Assembly: GCA_963971425.1 (NCBI GenBank)
Contig: OZ020522.1
Span: 3,136,168-3,200,167, forward strand
Reading direction: 5' to 3'
DNA from: Bryoerythrophyllum caledonicum
Lineage: Eukaryota; Streptophyta; Bryopsida; Pottiales; Pottiaceae
DNA: 64,000 nt
Shown: piece by piece, positions 39,601 to 50,210 of the stretch
Position numbering within the stretch: the stretch's first letter is position 1
How the letters are laid out: each line of letters begins with the position of its first letter
The notes under the pieces: generated by a model
Database searches by the model: none
What the model saw: the letters and a program-made list of their open reading frames with translations, nothing else
Told to the model about the DNA's origin: nothing
Translations under genes and position numbers: made by a program

Positions 39601-41982
39601 TATTGGACCATGAACCTTCTTAGAATCGATTGTTGAATGATTAAGAGCTACTTAGAATACATCTTATTTGTTAAAAATGATAAAAGAGGTCAAAACTCTT
39701 GGTAAATTTGACTCACTTTACAAATAACTCTAAAATTTTCTCACATCTTGCAACAGGATGCAACACAATTTCATCATGAGTCAAGGATACAACAACACAT
39801 AGGTATTAAAAAGTACTTACACATTTTACCTAATTTAGTAAAACAATTTTAAGGATTTAGAATCCTTTTGATTTTTTCATTTTGATTTCACAAATACATA
39901 GTGTTGTAAATAAGCTCAAAGAAGAGATTTTTTACATTCTCAAAAAGCTCATCTTGGAAATTTAAATTAATGGAGTAGAGATTCTTTTAAAATGCCTTGG
40001 GAATTTAAGGGTTAAAATTACTTCAAAATAGTACTCAATACCTATAATTAGCTGAAAAAGGAAAAAGACAACTAAAATTCATGACCCCTTCTTCATTCTC
40101 AAACGCATGTAAAGCTACTTCTAATTAGAGCTTTAAAACTATCAAGCTCTTTTGGTTGAGGAAAGTCTAGTAGTATTGTAAGTTAAAAGAGGGGCATCTT
40201 ATTGCATGACCATAGAAAATACTCAATAATAAATCAAGACTTATATTAAATCGGACTCTTGTATCTCCATAGAAAGTCGAAGTCAGGTACAAAGCAATGA
40301 ACCATGCCCTAAGAAGAAACCTACGTACCACCTTGCAAGGGATGAAGAGGAACAATTGATAGAACACATCCCCGCGGGCGCATGGTCATCATCAAGCCAT
40401 CGAGCCGCATCATTGATCCAAAAGCATCCAACCAAATCCGCACTAGAAAAGAGGCAAGATCCAACATATCTTTCTCGCCAACTCCACGGATCACAACCTC
40501 CTCCACGAAAGGGCAATGAATCATGGCAAGAGATGGAAACAAAGGAGTATAACGCCACAGCCGAACAAGAGAATGAACAAGCGATTGAGAGGATGGTGTC
40601 CGAGTACAACAACCGGAAGAAAAGCAACACTAGCGTGGAGATGGGAGGCACTGGGCGAGACCGATTTACATTGCACGGGTGGGCTGCCTCATTCCTTCAA
40701 CAAACAGCCATGGACAGGCAATTGGCAAACGGTATCCTAACAAAAAACGTCACAAAATTACATGAATCTATGTGATCATGTCTAAAAGATGACATTCACA
40801 TGGGTACACAAACATCACATCTAATTAATTAATGTGATAATCATATTCTAGAGATATTCGGAGAGTGCCAGAAAAGATACCATGAGTTTTGACCTCTTTT
40901 TTCAATCAACCCTAAACAACGCTAATCAATTCAAAGAGGAAATGTGTGGTACAACATGACCTCTCCTTCCTTTTTCCGAAGGCAACCAACTTCCAACTTG
41001 AGTTTACATACCATCAAGCTCTTCCAATAAGTACTATCATTATAAAGAAAGAAAGGGTTATCAGCTTTACAAATACTAATGTGATAAAAGTGATCAAAAT
41101 AGTAGTGGTCTCACATGAAAAAGGTTGCAATAATTCATACAAATAGCATGTAGTTTAACATCATGTCAAAACTACATCAAATTCACATAGAATACCATAC
41201 AACATCATATGATTTGATACATCATATCATATCATTGGTCGAAATCTGTAGCACTTACATGTGACCTCCTGTTCCACAGAAAACAAGCAAGAAACAACCA
41301 ACAATGACAAGGAAAGGCTCAGCTCCCAACATGTTAAGATCCAGGAGCTTACAGTGGCTGAAATGGAAATCACAACCAAACGACCCAGTAAAGGTAAAAT
41401 CACAAACACAAATCATCTAATTCAGTACAAGACATACTAACTTTCTCAAGGCAAAACTTTTTATAGCAAAAAAAACTAGTGCATCCTGCAATATCAGCAT
41501 CAAAAGATTTCCCACAAGCAATGGAATTCCCATAAGAAATAAAATTGTCATAAAAGTTATTAGTAACCCAAAGTTCTAATAGGATATCACCTCTTATGGT
41601 TTATGATATTGCTCTTTCTTCACTCTTAATAGCCATAAAAGAGTTTGGTGGTCTACTTTTAGTCGTCTTTGAGAAGGAGAGGTCATGTACCATGAATATG
41701 AGGCACATTTTTCACAAGAAACGAGGGATTCATTAATTACCATTGGTTGTAGGTAGTAGCAGTTGTCAAGATTTGAAGCAGGCCAGGCACACTACAAATA
41801 ATACGTACCTGAACAACTCCATAAAACCTGAAGGAAAACGCCAGCAGCAGCAGCAGCAGCAGCCGCTCACCAAAAGCATAACAAATGTGGCCAAGTTCCC
41901 TGGCAAAAAGTGCAGAGGCGGCATAGCTTGGGCTGTGGATGAGTTAGCGGAACAGAACAAGCAGAGGGCTCAGGTCACCTGA
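36699..41982 (+). CDS. Unrecognised multi-exon gene (at least 434 aa, 5' end not found)
   Basis: Seven exons can be joined in one frame with AG and GT borders: 36699-36794, 36855-37067, 37575-37658, 37757-37865, 40273-40731, 41280-41393, 41753-41982 (stop). They sum to 1305 nt, a multiple of three. The start of the 40273 exon was chosen to match phase; 40287 is an alternative acceptor. The protein has KYNILPAEDATF and FEIQAAM near the start, faintly like the YNILPLD...EIQAA stretch before the callose-synthase Vta1-like region, but the sequence after it does not follow that family. Later parts are hydrophilic: SNYVVAFNVLQQSRAK, ELWQYFTELYENFNEFKRS, YHLARDEEEQLIEHIPAGAW, a seven-Gln run, KKCRGGIAWAVDEL at the end. 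The introns hold R1 repeats, and the fourth intron is 2.4 kb. Function unknown; it could also be a decaying gene. Confidence 0.5.
37190..37350 (+). repeat. R1 dispersed repeat copy
   Basis: GGAAGAGGTAAACTAG, TTTTAGTCGCCTTTGAAAAG, CTCAGCCGCCTTTTTCCTC, then AGGAGGTCAAAACC. Same block order as the R1 copy at 6681-6830, here on the plus strand and inside the second intron of the unrecognised gene. Confidence 0.55.
37866..40272. other. Long AT-rich intron or intergenic stretch
   Basis: No exon with good borders is visible. R1-like fragments occur at about 39380-39480 and, reversed, at 40075-40165. If the exon join proposed here is right, this is intron 4 of the unrecognised gene; otherwise it separates two gene fragments. 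Confidence 0.4.
40880..41035 (-). repeat. R1 dispersed repeat copy
   Basis: Read on the minus strand: GGAAGAGCTTGATGGTATG, AAGGAGAGGTCATGTTGTAC, TTTCCTCTTTGAATTGATTA, AAAAAGAGGTCAAAACTCAT. It is followed on the left (about 40765-40838) by a motif with CACATGGGTACACAAACATC, also present in reverse in PurU intron 7 near 47195. Confidence 0.55.
41842..41862 (+). repeat. (CAG)7 trinucleotide run
   Basis: Seven CAG units encode a poly-Gln run in the last exon of the unrecognised gene. Confidence 0.9.
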
Positions 41983-42539
41983 CAAAAACACAGGCTCACC
42001 TTTTCATGTCCAACAAAAATAAATATCATGTACCAAAAGGGCATCATAAACACCCTAAATGCTTTGTTAACATGTCGCAAACCTAGAAAACACCAAACCT
42101 GAGCTACCCTAGTCTTTGTTGACAAAAGCAGCAATTAGGTACCAAAGATAAACTCTAGGCTTTGTTCACAACCACAACCTCCACGTCCTAAACCTGAAAA
42201 TATCAACATCAACAACAATCATGTGACAAATCCAAAATCCTTAGAACGCCATATCTTTAACAATCAGATGCCAAACCTACTTAAAAACACCAACGTCAAC
42301 AACAATCATGATTCAAAAAAAAAACACCATAGAAAAAGCATGACGTCTTTGTTAAAAACGAGTACCAAACCTAAACCCTAGGAAACACACCAAATCTTCC
42401 TCGCCGAACCTAAACCTGAACAAAAACATCAAATCTTCAACAATCACTCACCAAAAAAAAGCATCATGAGTAAAACATAATGTCTTAGTTAACAGCAACA
42501 CACATGCACCTCAACCTAAACCCTAAAACAAAACACCAA

Positions 42540-42945
42540 TCATGCACCAGAGTGTTAAAGCCACATCAACACTGATGCCAAAGCAACCACAGAAGAACAC
42601 AGAGATGGTAAAGGAGAGCATAAGAAACATCATAAGAAAAACATCATGTCAACAATCATGCACCAAACGTAAACCCTAAAGAAACACCAATCGTGCACCG
42701 AAGTGTTTGATCCTAAAAACGCCACATCAACACTGATGCCAAAGCAGCCACAGAAGAACACAGAGATGGTAAAAGAGAGCATAAGAAACATCATAAGAAA
42801 AACATCATGTCAACAATCATGCACCAAACGTAAACCCTAAAGAATCACCAATCATGCACCGAAGTGTTTGATCCTAAAAACTCCTCATCAACACTGATGC
42901 CAAAGCAACCACAGAAGAACACAGAGATGGTAAAAGAGAGTGTTT
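42540..42945. repeat. 161-bp tandem repeat, about 2.4 units
   Basis: Matching points are spaced 161 bp apart: CAGAAGAACACAGAGATGG at about 42590, 42751 and 42912. The units also contain ATCATGCACC and CATCATAAGAAAAACATCAT. Non-coding, just beyond the 3' end of the complex I gene. 41983-42539 is AT-rich with no gene seen. Confidence 0.8.
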
Positions 42946-43020
42946 ATTACTAAAATTTTGAGGAGATACTCCAGCTGGAAGTTCACAATCATTCTAAGAA
43001 CTTAGGAGAGAGAGAGAGAA

Positions 43021-44193
43021 TCAGGTGTTGCCTCGGTAGAAGGTCCTGAGAAAGTCCGACTCGCCCTTGAAGGCCTCGCCGAGCTTGAGCACGTCGCCCG
43101 TCAACCCGTCCCTCCCAATGATGTACTGCGACAGCAGGTGGTGCCGCTGCTTCGAGTGGTCGATGCAGTACTGCAGCTCCTCGCGCCCCTTGAACACCAG
43201 CATGTCAATCACCTGCAGGACAAGAAAAAAGAAAGGAAACAACATCGGGAACGATTCAATAAAACAGTGAAAGTTCACCCCAAATCTCTTCCCAAAGCCT
43301 AAAAAAACTTGTCTCTCTCCTTCAACACAATGCAGCATATCCTTTCTATAACATGAAATCCTCAGCAAAGAAAACTATGGGAAAGCAAACCAAAATCCAA
43401 CTCTAAATTCAGCCACATTTCTCGCAAACCCTAAAAACCTCGTCTCTCTCCTTCAACAGAATGCGACATTTTTGTCAACGTGATGCATATTCATAAGCAA
43501 AGAAAACCGAAATTCAATCCTTATTCAGCTTAAGTTCTTCCAAAAACCCCTCAAACCGTAGAAAACTTGTCTCTCTCCTCCAAAAATTTCCCTCGAACCC
43601 TAAAAATCTCGTCTCTCTCCTTCAACAGAATGCGACATTTCTGATCAACATAACGCAAAATTCTAAGCAAAGAAAAACCGACAAAGAGAAGCCAAAATCC
43701 AACCCTAAATTCAGCCACATTCCTCCCAAAAATTTCCCTCAAACCCTAGAAACCTCGTCTCTCTCCTTGAAAACAATGCGACATCTCCTTCAACACAATC
43801 CAGCCTCTCCTTCACAGAATGCGAGGTGTCCTTTTCACAAAGACAACATATCCTTTCGGCGAGGAGAAACCAGAATGCACCACAAAACTTAACCTAAAAT
43901 CTTCGTCTCTCTCCTGGAACATAATGCACCATCTGCTGCCACAATGACGAGGTCGTCGTCCTCACCTTGGGGTTGGTGTTATGGTGGTGCTTGCGGAACT
44001 CGAAGGCGATCTTGGATCGCAGCTCGGAGAGGGTGATGACCTCGTACAGGTAGTAGCGATCCATGATGGACGGCAGCGCGCGGCACGCCTCCCGGAAGAA
44101 GTTCGTCGCGCGCTGCTGCGCCTCCGCCAGCGACCCAGACCCGGGCCCCGTCTTCGTCACCCGCAAATTCTTTATCAACCCCGCCGCCGCCAT
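43021..44193 (-). CDS. Complex I accessory subunit B14 (NDUFA6), LYR family
   Basis: Accessory subunit of mitochondrial NADH dehydrogenase; in other species B14 sits with the acyl carrier protein on the matrix arm. Two exons, 43966-44193 and 43021-43212, phase 0, 139 aa, close to the plant family length. MAAAGLIKNLRV starts the protein. ATNFFREACRALPSIMDRYY corresponds to the LYR helix, with FFR in place of LYR as I recall for the Arabidopsis protein. Exon 2 has VIDMLVFKGREELQ, HSKQRHHLLSQYI and a C-terminal ESDFLRTFYRGNT. The 753-bp intron is built from irregular repeats. The start is the only ATG that gives the family N terminus. It is divergent from PurU, another mitochondrial protein gene. 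Confidence 0.93.
43213..43965. repeat. Irregular tandem repeats filling the B14 intron
   Basis: The phrase CTCGTCTCTCTCCTTCAACA or close variants, preceded by AACCCTAAA and followed by AATGCGACAT, recurs about five times at intervals of roughly 60-170 bp. The repeats lie wholly inside the intron and no coding exon is hidden there. Confidence 0.7.
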
Positions 44194-44652
44194 CTCACAA
44201 ACTCGCCAAATCAAAGCCCCCCCCAAAAAAAACACGTCCAAAACCAAAAAACCTCGCGCAAAACACACGAAACCCTCGAAAAACACACAGACACGAAAAA
44301 CCCGCCACCAAATACACCACGATTCGCGATACCCGTGACGATATCGCGCTGATGTTGATGATCGTGTTGAGGTCTGGGCCAATTGTCTTGCGCTCCTTAT
44401 CTTTTCGGGCTCCTCGCGATTCGGCTCAGACGGTGCGCATTCAAATGAGCTCATGATCGCGGAATCGGAAACCGAATCATCGAAACGAGCTCATGAATTT
44501 CGCGTCCTCGGGTGAAGAATTGTTCGGGAGAATAACCAACAGTGGCCTGTGTTGAATGCGTCGTGGAAATTGAGATTTCTGTGGTGTTTAAGGGGTTGGT
44601 GTTTGTTGGGTTTAGTAGATACATGTGGGTGTGATTGTGGCGAGGGACAATA
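44194..44652. promoter_or_regulatory. Bidirectional promoter region, B14 / PurU
   Basis: 459 bp between the start codons of two divergent genes, both for mitochondrial proteins. No TATA box is obvious in either direction. It includes an A/C-rich stretch near 44216-44300 next to B14. Shared control is an inference from spacing alone. Confidence 0.5.
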
Positions 44653-47475
44653 ATGCTGCAGCGATGGAGGGCGATGCGCGAATTGCTGCAGCAGCAGCGG
44701 CGCAGTTTTGGGTGCAGCGCCATCGGGCCGCACGAGTCGAAGCGCGCGCTCTACTACGAGGGCAAGTCGGGCGAGTCGAGCGAGGGCCCGTCGAGCAGTG
44801 AGGTCCACGGCGTGCACGTCTTCCAGTGTCGAGTACGCTTCTTCTTCTTCTCGATCTCTCACCAGCCTCGCATTGCACCTCTAGAAGAAATCCTGTTAAG
44901 AAACACCCGCGTGAGATTCTGGAAACCTTTGCCGAGTGCGAGCGAGCTCCTCTTTTTGTGGGCTCGGTCTCTCACATTCTCAACCTCGAAACCTGCAAGT
45001 GACCTTGTGTTTCTCCCTGTTTTGTTGCAGGACCAGCTTGGGATCATCGCTAGAATCTCGCAGGTCATTGCGTCGCGCGGCGCCAACGTCTTGAACGTGG
45101 ATCTCTACATCGACTTTGATGGCCGGAGACAGTCGCCAGTGTTTTATGCACGAAGGTAGGTATCTAGAGACTGATCTTTCTACTGTTTTCTCCATGAAGA
45201 AGAAGCTCTTGAGATTTTGCTAGTTGCTCTTATGCACCATTCGATGTCGCCGCATTTTCTAGCATCATGTGAGATGTTGAATTCTGATGCGATTTTTGCC
45301 AGTGGTTTAGGCACAAAGGTAGTACTAGGCAGAGACACTCTTTTTCTTAGGTTTTTTCCCCTGGCATCATGTGTTGTGTGTGCAGTGAGTTTGCGTTCGA
45401 TCCGTTGCAGTGGCCTCGGGCGGTGATGGACGAGGACTTTGCAGAGCTCTCCCACCATTTCAAGGCCGACAAGTCCGTTGTGCGCGTGCTGGGCAGCGAC
45501 CCGGACTTTAAGCTCGCCGTGCTCGCTTCTTGGCAGGTACTATCAAGCAGTGAATTTTCCTCCTACATCTTCATCTCATTTTCCCTCATTTTCCTGAAGC
45601 TCATGGTACAGTTGTGTTTGATTGTGGTGTGTGTTCTAGGACCATTGCTTGATTGATTTGTTGCATCGGTGGCAAGAAGGAGAGCTCCCGGTCAATTTAA
45701 GCTGCGTTATCAGGTTTGTCCTTTGTTCGGTGAATGTTCTATCCTTAGTTTTGTAACATGAATTTTCTGTAAGATGCATTCTCTGTACCATGAACATGAA
45801 TATCTGTAAGCTTAAATCTCATCTGTACCATGAACACGAATATATTCACTGTCTGCTTGAATGATCGATCCAGTGTCTGTTGAAGCTAATTATCAGTGAT
45901 TGGATTTCTTTTTAGCCTGCATATTTTTGAGATAACTTGCAGTGTTTCTTCACCTTGATGAACTTTCGCTGATGTTCTTCTGCAGCAATCACAACCGTGG
46001 ACAAAACACTCACGTTCTTCGGTTCCTGGAGCGGCATGGAATTCCATACCACTATCTTCCCACAAGCAGAGGAAACAAGCGCGAAGCGGAGATCCTTGAT
46101 CTCGTCTCAGGCACTGACTTTCTAGTACTTGCTCGCTACATGCAGGTTAATCACTAACCTTTTTCTATCGAAGAAATAGCTATTAGAGTGAGAAAAGAGT
46201 GGCTACTATTTTCTAGGATAACATCACTGATATTGTCTTCTTTTCTCTTTGCGCTGCAGGTGTTGTCACCGTCTTTTCTGAGGGGTTACAAGAAGGATAT
46301 CATCAACATCCATCATGGGCTATTGCCTTCATTCAAAGGAGCGAACCCATACCGACAGGTTTGGAGGCTATTAAACTTTGTTTTTCCAGGCTCTTTTCAC
46401 TCATGCTTGGTGACTTAGCAGTTTCTAGTTGATTGTTCTCCAGAGCTCAATCAATTGTTTTGTTTCCAAGAGCAGGCTTATGAAGCTGGAGTGAAGTTAA
46501 TAGGTGCCACAAGCCACTTCGTCACCGAGGAGCTTGATGATGGTCCCATCATCGAACAAATGGTAAGCTTCCCTCATAAAAAGCCCATATCCAAATGAAT
46601 GCTCATTCTAAAGTATTGAAGAGCCTCCAAACTCAGATTAAAAGTAAGGTGGAGGCACCCAATTCCTATCACAAAAACATTTATGTAGAAAGATGCAGAA
46701 TTTGGAATGAAACTCTACAAATATTTTTTCAAATTTAATCTCAAAGATTTGGAATTGAAATAGAATTTACGAGCCCATAATCAAACTGTAGAGTAGGTGA
46801 GATTTGGTGCCCTCCTCTGCCCAATGCCAATAAGTGAGAGTGAGTGAAAAGAGAGAAGACATGCCATGGAGGGTACCCAATGCCAATCGGCCTTGTTTGA
46901 CTTTCGAGGCAAGGCCACCAATGAAAGCTCAATTGAGGTGGAGCAACCCGAAATTGCACACTTCATGACCCAATGCTGATAATGACTGGAGTTTTCAGAT
47001 TTTGAGTTATCAGTTTTGGGTTGCTTCATGCACCATTTCGTGCATACTCTACTAATCGGAATTGGGTGCCTCTACCTTAGAAGGAGAGGTCAAAGTAGGG
47101 CTGATTTTCATAATCACAAATGAGAAAAGAGGTCCAAACTCATGATATTTTTGCAAACTGTAGCATATGGTTAACACAGTAATTATTAGATGTGATGTTT
47201 CTGTACCCATGTGAAAGTTGTGACATCTTTTAGTCATGCTCACATAGGACTTGATGTATGATGTGATTAATGGTTTTCATGTGATTTTCGACGTTGTTTT
47301 TTACTAAACTTGTGGGGAGGGTCAGGTGGACCGGGTTTCACACAGGGACAGTCTACATGCGTTTGCCACAAGGTCTGAGAATCTGGAGAAGCAATGTCTT
47401 GCCAATGCAATCAAATATTACTGTGAGCAGCGAATATTACGGTACAGCACCAACAAGACCATTGTCTTTGGTTAG
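44653..47475 (+). CDS. PurU: Formyltetrahydrofolate deformylase, mitochondrial
   Basis: Hydrolyses 10-formyl-THF to formate and THF; in plants it acts in mitochondria to keep 5-formyl-THF low during photorespiration. Eight exons: 44653-44832, 45031-45155, 45386-45536, 45640-45713, 45986-46145, 46260-46358, 46476-46562, 47326-47475; 341 aa. The N-terminal part ([20 protein letters not shown]) is Arg-rich without acids, fitting a mitochondrial presequence. An ACT domain follows ([27 protein letters not shown]-type sequence). Then comes the formyl-transfer fold: [30 protein letters not shown] with the catalytic His, [19 protein letters not shown] with the catalytic Asp. It ends NKTIVFG. Intron 7 (763 bp) carries nested transposon insertions. 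The first in-frame ATG is used. Confidence 0.95.
46610..47145 (+). repeat. R1 dispersed repeat in PurU intron 7, split by a TIR element
   Basis: The left half (GAAGAGCCTCCAAACTCAG, ATTAAAAG) and right half (GAAGGAGAGGTCAAAGTAGG, GAAAAGAGGTCCAAACTCAT) match neighbouring parts of other R1 copies. The two halves are separated by the element at 46647-47077. Confidence 0.55.
46647..47077. mobile_element. Non-autonomous TIR element with TA target duplication (Tc1/mariner-like)
   Basis: Left end AGGTGGAGGCACCCAATTCC; right end, reversed, AGGTAGAGGCACCCAATTCC, one mismatch in 20, each flanked by TA. About 430 bp, no transposase. TA duplication is typical of Tc1/mariner and Stowaway-type elements. 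It lies inside an R1 repeat inside PurU intron 7. Confidence 0.75.
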
Positions 47476-48186
47476 TTTTTTTATCCATTTCAGATATTGT
47501 GCATATTGTGTGCAGCTCTTCGGTAACTGCTAGCACCTTAGATTTATCATAATGGCAGGAAGAAGAAATCATTTTCCTACCTCATTTCCTGTATAGTTTC
47601 ATTAGTCGTATCAGTCAGACATGCAAAGTTGTAGCAACTTCAGATTGAATCGATTCCAACCAGAATACTTCAACTGCTCCAAGGAATTTGAGTTCTTTCT
47701 AAAGTCTCCCGAAGATACCGTTATGTTTTATTTATGATACTCTTTTTTTCTTCTCTTATAGCTTGTAAACAGTCTTGGATTCCTGCAAGAGCGCCTTCCA
47801 ATCTCATCATTATTCACGTTCGCTAGAGGATAGAGAGAGTAGAAAACATGTAACAATACATGATGAAATCTCACAAGGATAGCAAAGTTCATCTTCACTT
47901 CTTTTTATGGTGGCTTCAAATCTTTTTATGGTGCACTTTTTAGCAAGTTACAGTTACCTCCTTTTATAAGAGCAGCCAGCTCCCTCTACAAACAACAGTC
48001 AGCTCCTTCTACAAATAGTTAGCTCCCTTCTACAAACAGTTAGCTCCGTCTTACAACAGATGTTTTAACAAACAGGGCTGTTGTGGAGAGGGAGCTGAGT
48101 GTACTGGTTAGATACCTCTATTGTAGAGAGGTTAGTGCTGTACCTTTAGACAGGTGAAGGAATGGTGGATGTGGACGTTGATTCCT
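47476..48186. other. Tail-to-tail intergenic region with short TAGCTCC repeats
   Basis: 3' flanks of PurU (+) and the phosphatase (-). At about 47970-48060, units of about 20-25 bp such as AGTTAGCTCCCTTCTACAAA recur four times. Nothing else is recognised. Confidence 0.6.
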
Positions 48187-49758
48187 TCACAGGAGCAGCA
48201 ATTGGGAGACCACAGTCCCATCCTCCAGCGCCACAAAGGTGCTGATCCGCAGCGTCGGCTGCTGCCAAATCTCCACAACCCGTGCTCCGCGCTTCCAATG
48301 CCCGTAGCCGCCATAGCCGCTGTGGCGGGCAAAGCAGAGGTGCAAATGGCCAAGCGGACAACACCAGTCCAACCCATGGTTGTGCCCCACAAACACAGCC
48401 TGTAGTAATCCAAAGTCACAAGATTAGTGACCAAACAAGGGAGCTGGTTTCTGATAGTACTCTTTTGGTGACTCAGGCGAGTAGAACAGGTGATGTTGTA
48501 CCATGAACTTGACTGCTACTAGGAAATGAGAGGAGTCGTTGCCTCACTTTATAGTTTAATCAAATTAAAGACAGGAATTGCTTCAGAATAAATACTTGAG
48601 CAAAAGCCAAGTACCTTGACGGAGGTGCGGTTGGTGAGAACAGACATGAAGCCGGATTCGGTGGCCTGCGCAGCAACACACTCATCGTTGATAGACCCCA
48701 CACACGGCGCCCGGATCGGTTCATGAGCTTCAACACCGGCTACTTCCGTGAACGCAATACTTGGGATGTGCCAAAACACAAGCTCCGGGATCCTGCCACA
48801 ACAAAAACCGAAACAAGTCTCATTGTTCTCAACCAAAAACAGAGAAGAAACAATTCCAGGTTGAGGTGCAAAACAACAAACAAGGTGCGGAATCCTGCCA
48901 CAACTCAACCAAGCAAGTCTCATTGTTCTGAACCAAACAAGCAAAGAAACGAGTCCAGGTTGAGGATCATAGATGTGCCAAACAACACAAGCTCCGGAAT
49001 CCTGCCACAACTCAAGCACGTCTCAAGCGAAGAGACGATTCTAGGTGTTAGGAGCATTACGACGCATCGACGTTGAGCTCGGAAGCAGTGGATGTGAACC
49101 ACGCGGCTTGATGTGGAGAGATTCCCTCCGCCATGGATCCGCCGCCTGAGTCCAGGAAGTAGAGGAGGGCGACGATTGTCTCGCCGTCGGGAGAGGCGAT
49201 GGGGATGACGAAGTTGGAGACGCTGGGGAGGAGAGCCGGTGGGCCTGGGGAGGAGAAGGAGGAGGGTAAGCTCGCGTCGAAGTTGATGAGCTCGAGTCGG
49301 GAGGTCGTCTGAAGCGGCGCGTCAGGCGACACACCTGCGTGTGCGTCCCACTCGAAGGACGCGTCGTCGTGGTTTCCGAACACCGAGGCGAACGGGAGTT
49401 TCCGGTCCAGGGCCGGCGCTACTGCTTGCAACCAGTGCCGCGACGCGTCGTGGTGAGGCAAGTTGTTCGCCGTGATCAAATCACCGAGGTAGACGACCAT
49501 ATCTGGCGTTTCGCGGTCGAGGAGGAAGCTCTGCACCGCTGTGGAATTCACGTCCTGTTGCGGTCCCCACGCCTCCCACGCGTTCTCGCCGTAGTGCAGG
49601 TCCGCGAAGAGGGCGATCTTGAAGGAGGCCAGGTCGTTTTCGAAGCGGAGAACGCCGGATCCTGGCAAGTGCATCACCATTCCCGCTGCGAAATAGATGT
49701 TCACCATGATCGTAGCGGCTACCCAAACCCAACGTGACATCCTGTGCATGTTCGGCAT
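48187..49758 (-). CDS. Calcineurin-like metallophosphatase, purple acid phosphatase 29/16 type
   Basis: Dinuclear-metal phosphoesterase, probably secreted or endomembrane. Three exons: 49061-49758, 48615-48792, 48187-48399; 362 aa. The N terminus ([20 protein letters not shown]) is a hydrophobic signal or anchor. Metal-binding blocks appear in order: [52 protein letters not shown]. The C-terminal [18 protein letters not shown] fits the small single-domain plant PAP group. The start is the first ATG in frame; MHRM at 49746 is an alternative. The intron 1 acceptor region is present three times in tandem, and using the middle acceptor would insert 34 in-frame residues. Divergent from the RDM4-like gene. 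Natural substrate unknown. Confidence 0.9.
48781..49020 (-). repeat. Triplicated splice-acceptor region in the phosphatase intron
   Basis: Three tandem units of about 102-107 bp, each containing GTTGTGGCAG followed by GATYCCG and CTTGT. Acceptor AGs fall at 48793-48794, 48895-48896 and 49002-49003 on the minus strand. The 48793 one gives the family-like sequence ([11 protein letters not shown]). The other two copies start similarly and then diverge. Confidence 0.85.
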
Positions 49759-50210
49759 AATCAACCCACCTCATGATCATGAAACTTGACTCCCGGCAAA
49801 CTATACCTTCGCTTCCACCAGAGATCAAGTGACAAAAGCTCAGTGCGGGGATCTGTCATCACAGCGAGAATACACCTTAGAATATCCGGAATGTTCTCCA
49901 GCATCAATTATGAAACGGACATGCTCTTGCTCTAGACCATCATGTTCATGGATGAATAGAGCTGTTGAGGGTTTTCAGTGTTGGCGGTCCAGCTTCAGGA
50001 AAGAAATTTCCAAAGTGGGGTCCAGAGTGAAGATGATTGACAGGCATTCGTCTCTTGAGCCTGGTAAGTTTTGATTGAGAGGAGGATTTTGGGTTTGAGA
50101 GAAGGAAGATTTTGGGTTTAGCAGGAGGATTTGTGAGGAGGATTACAGGCTTGCGAGGAGGGGTTTGTTTCGTTTGAGTGGGAGGAGGGAGTTTAGGGTG
50201 TTTTGAGGCG
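49759..50210. promoter_or_regulatory. Bidirectional intergenic region, phosphatase / RDM4-like
   Basis: 452 bp between divergent start codons. A purine-rich stretch at 50080-50200 precedes the RDM4-like ATG. No specific motif is assigned. Confidence 0.4.

Noticed and set aside
40283-40651. 122-codon minus-strand open frame
   Set aside because: Antisense to the plus-strand exon with YHLARDEEEQ, which has splice phases that match its neighbours.
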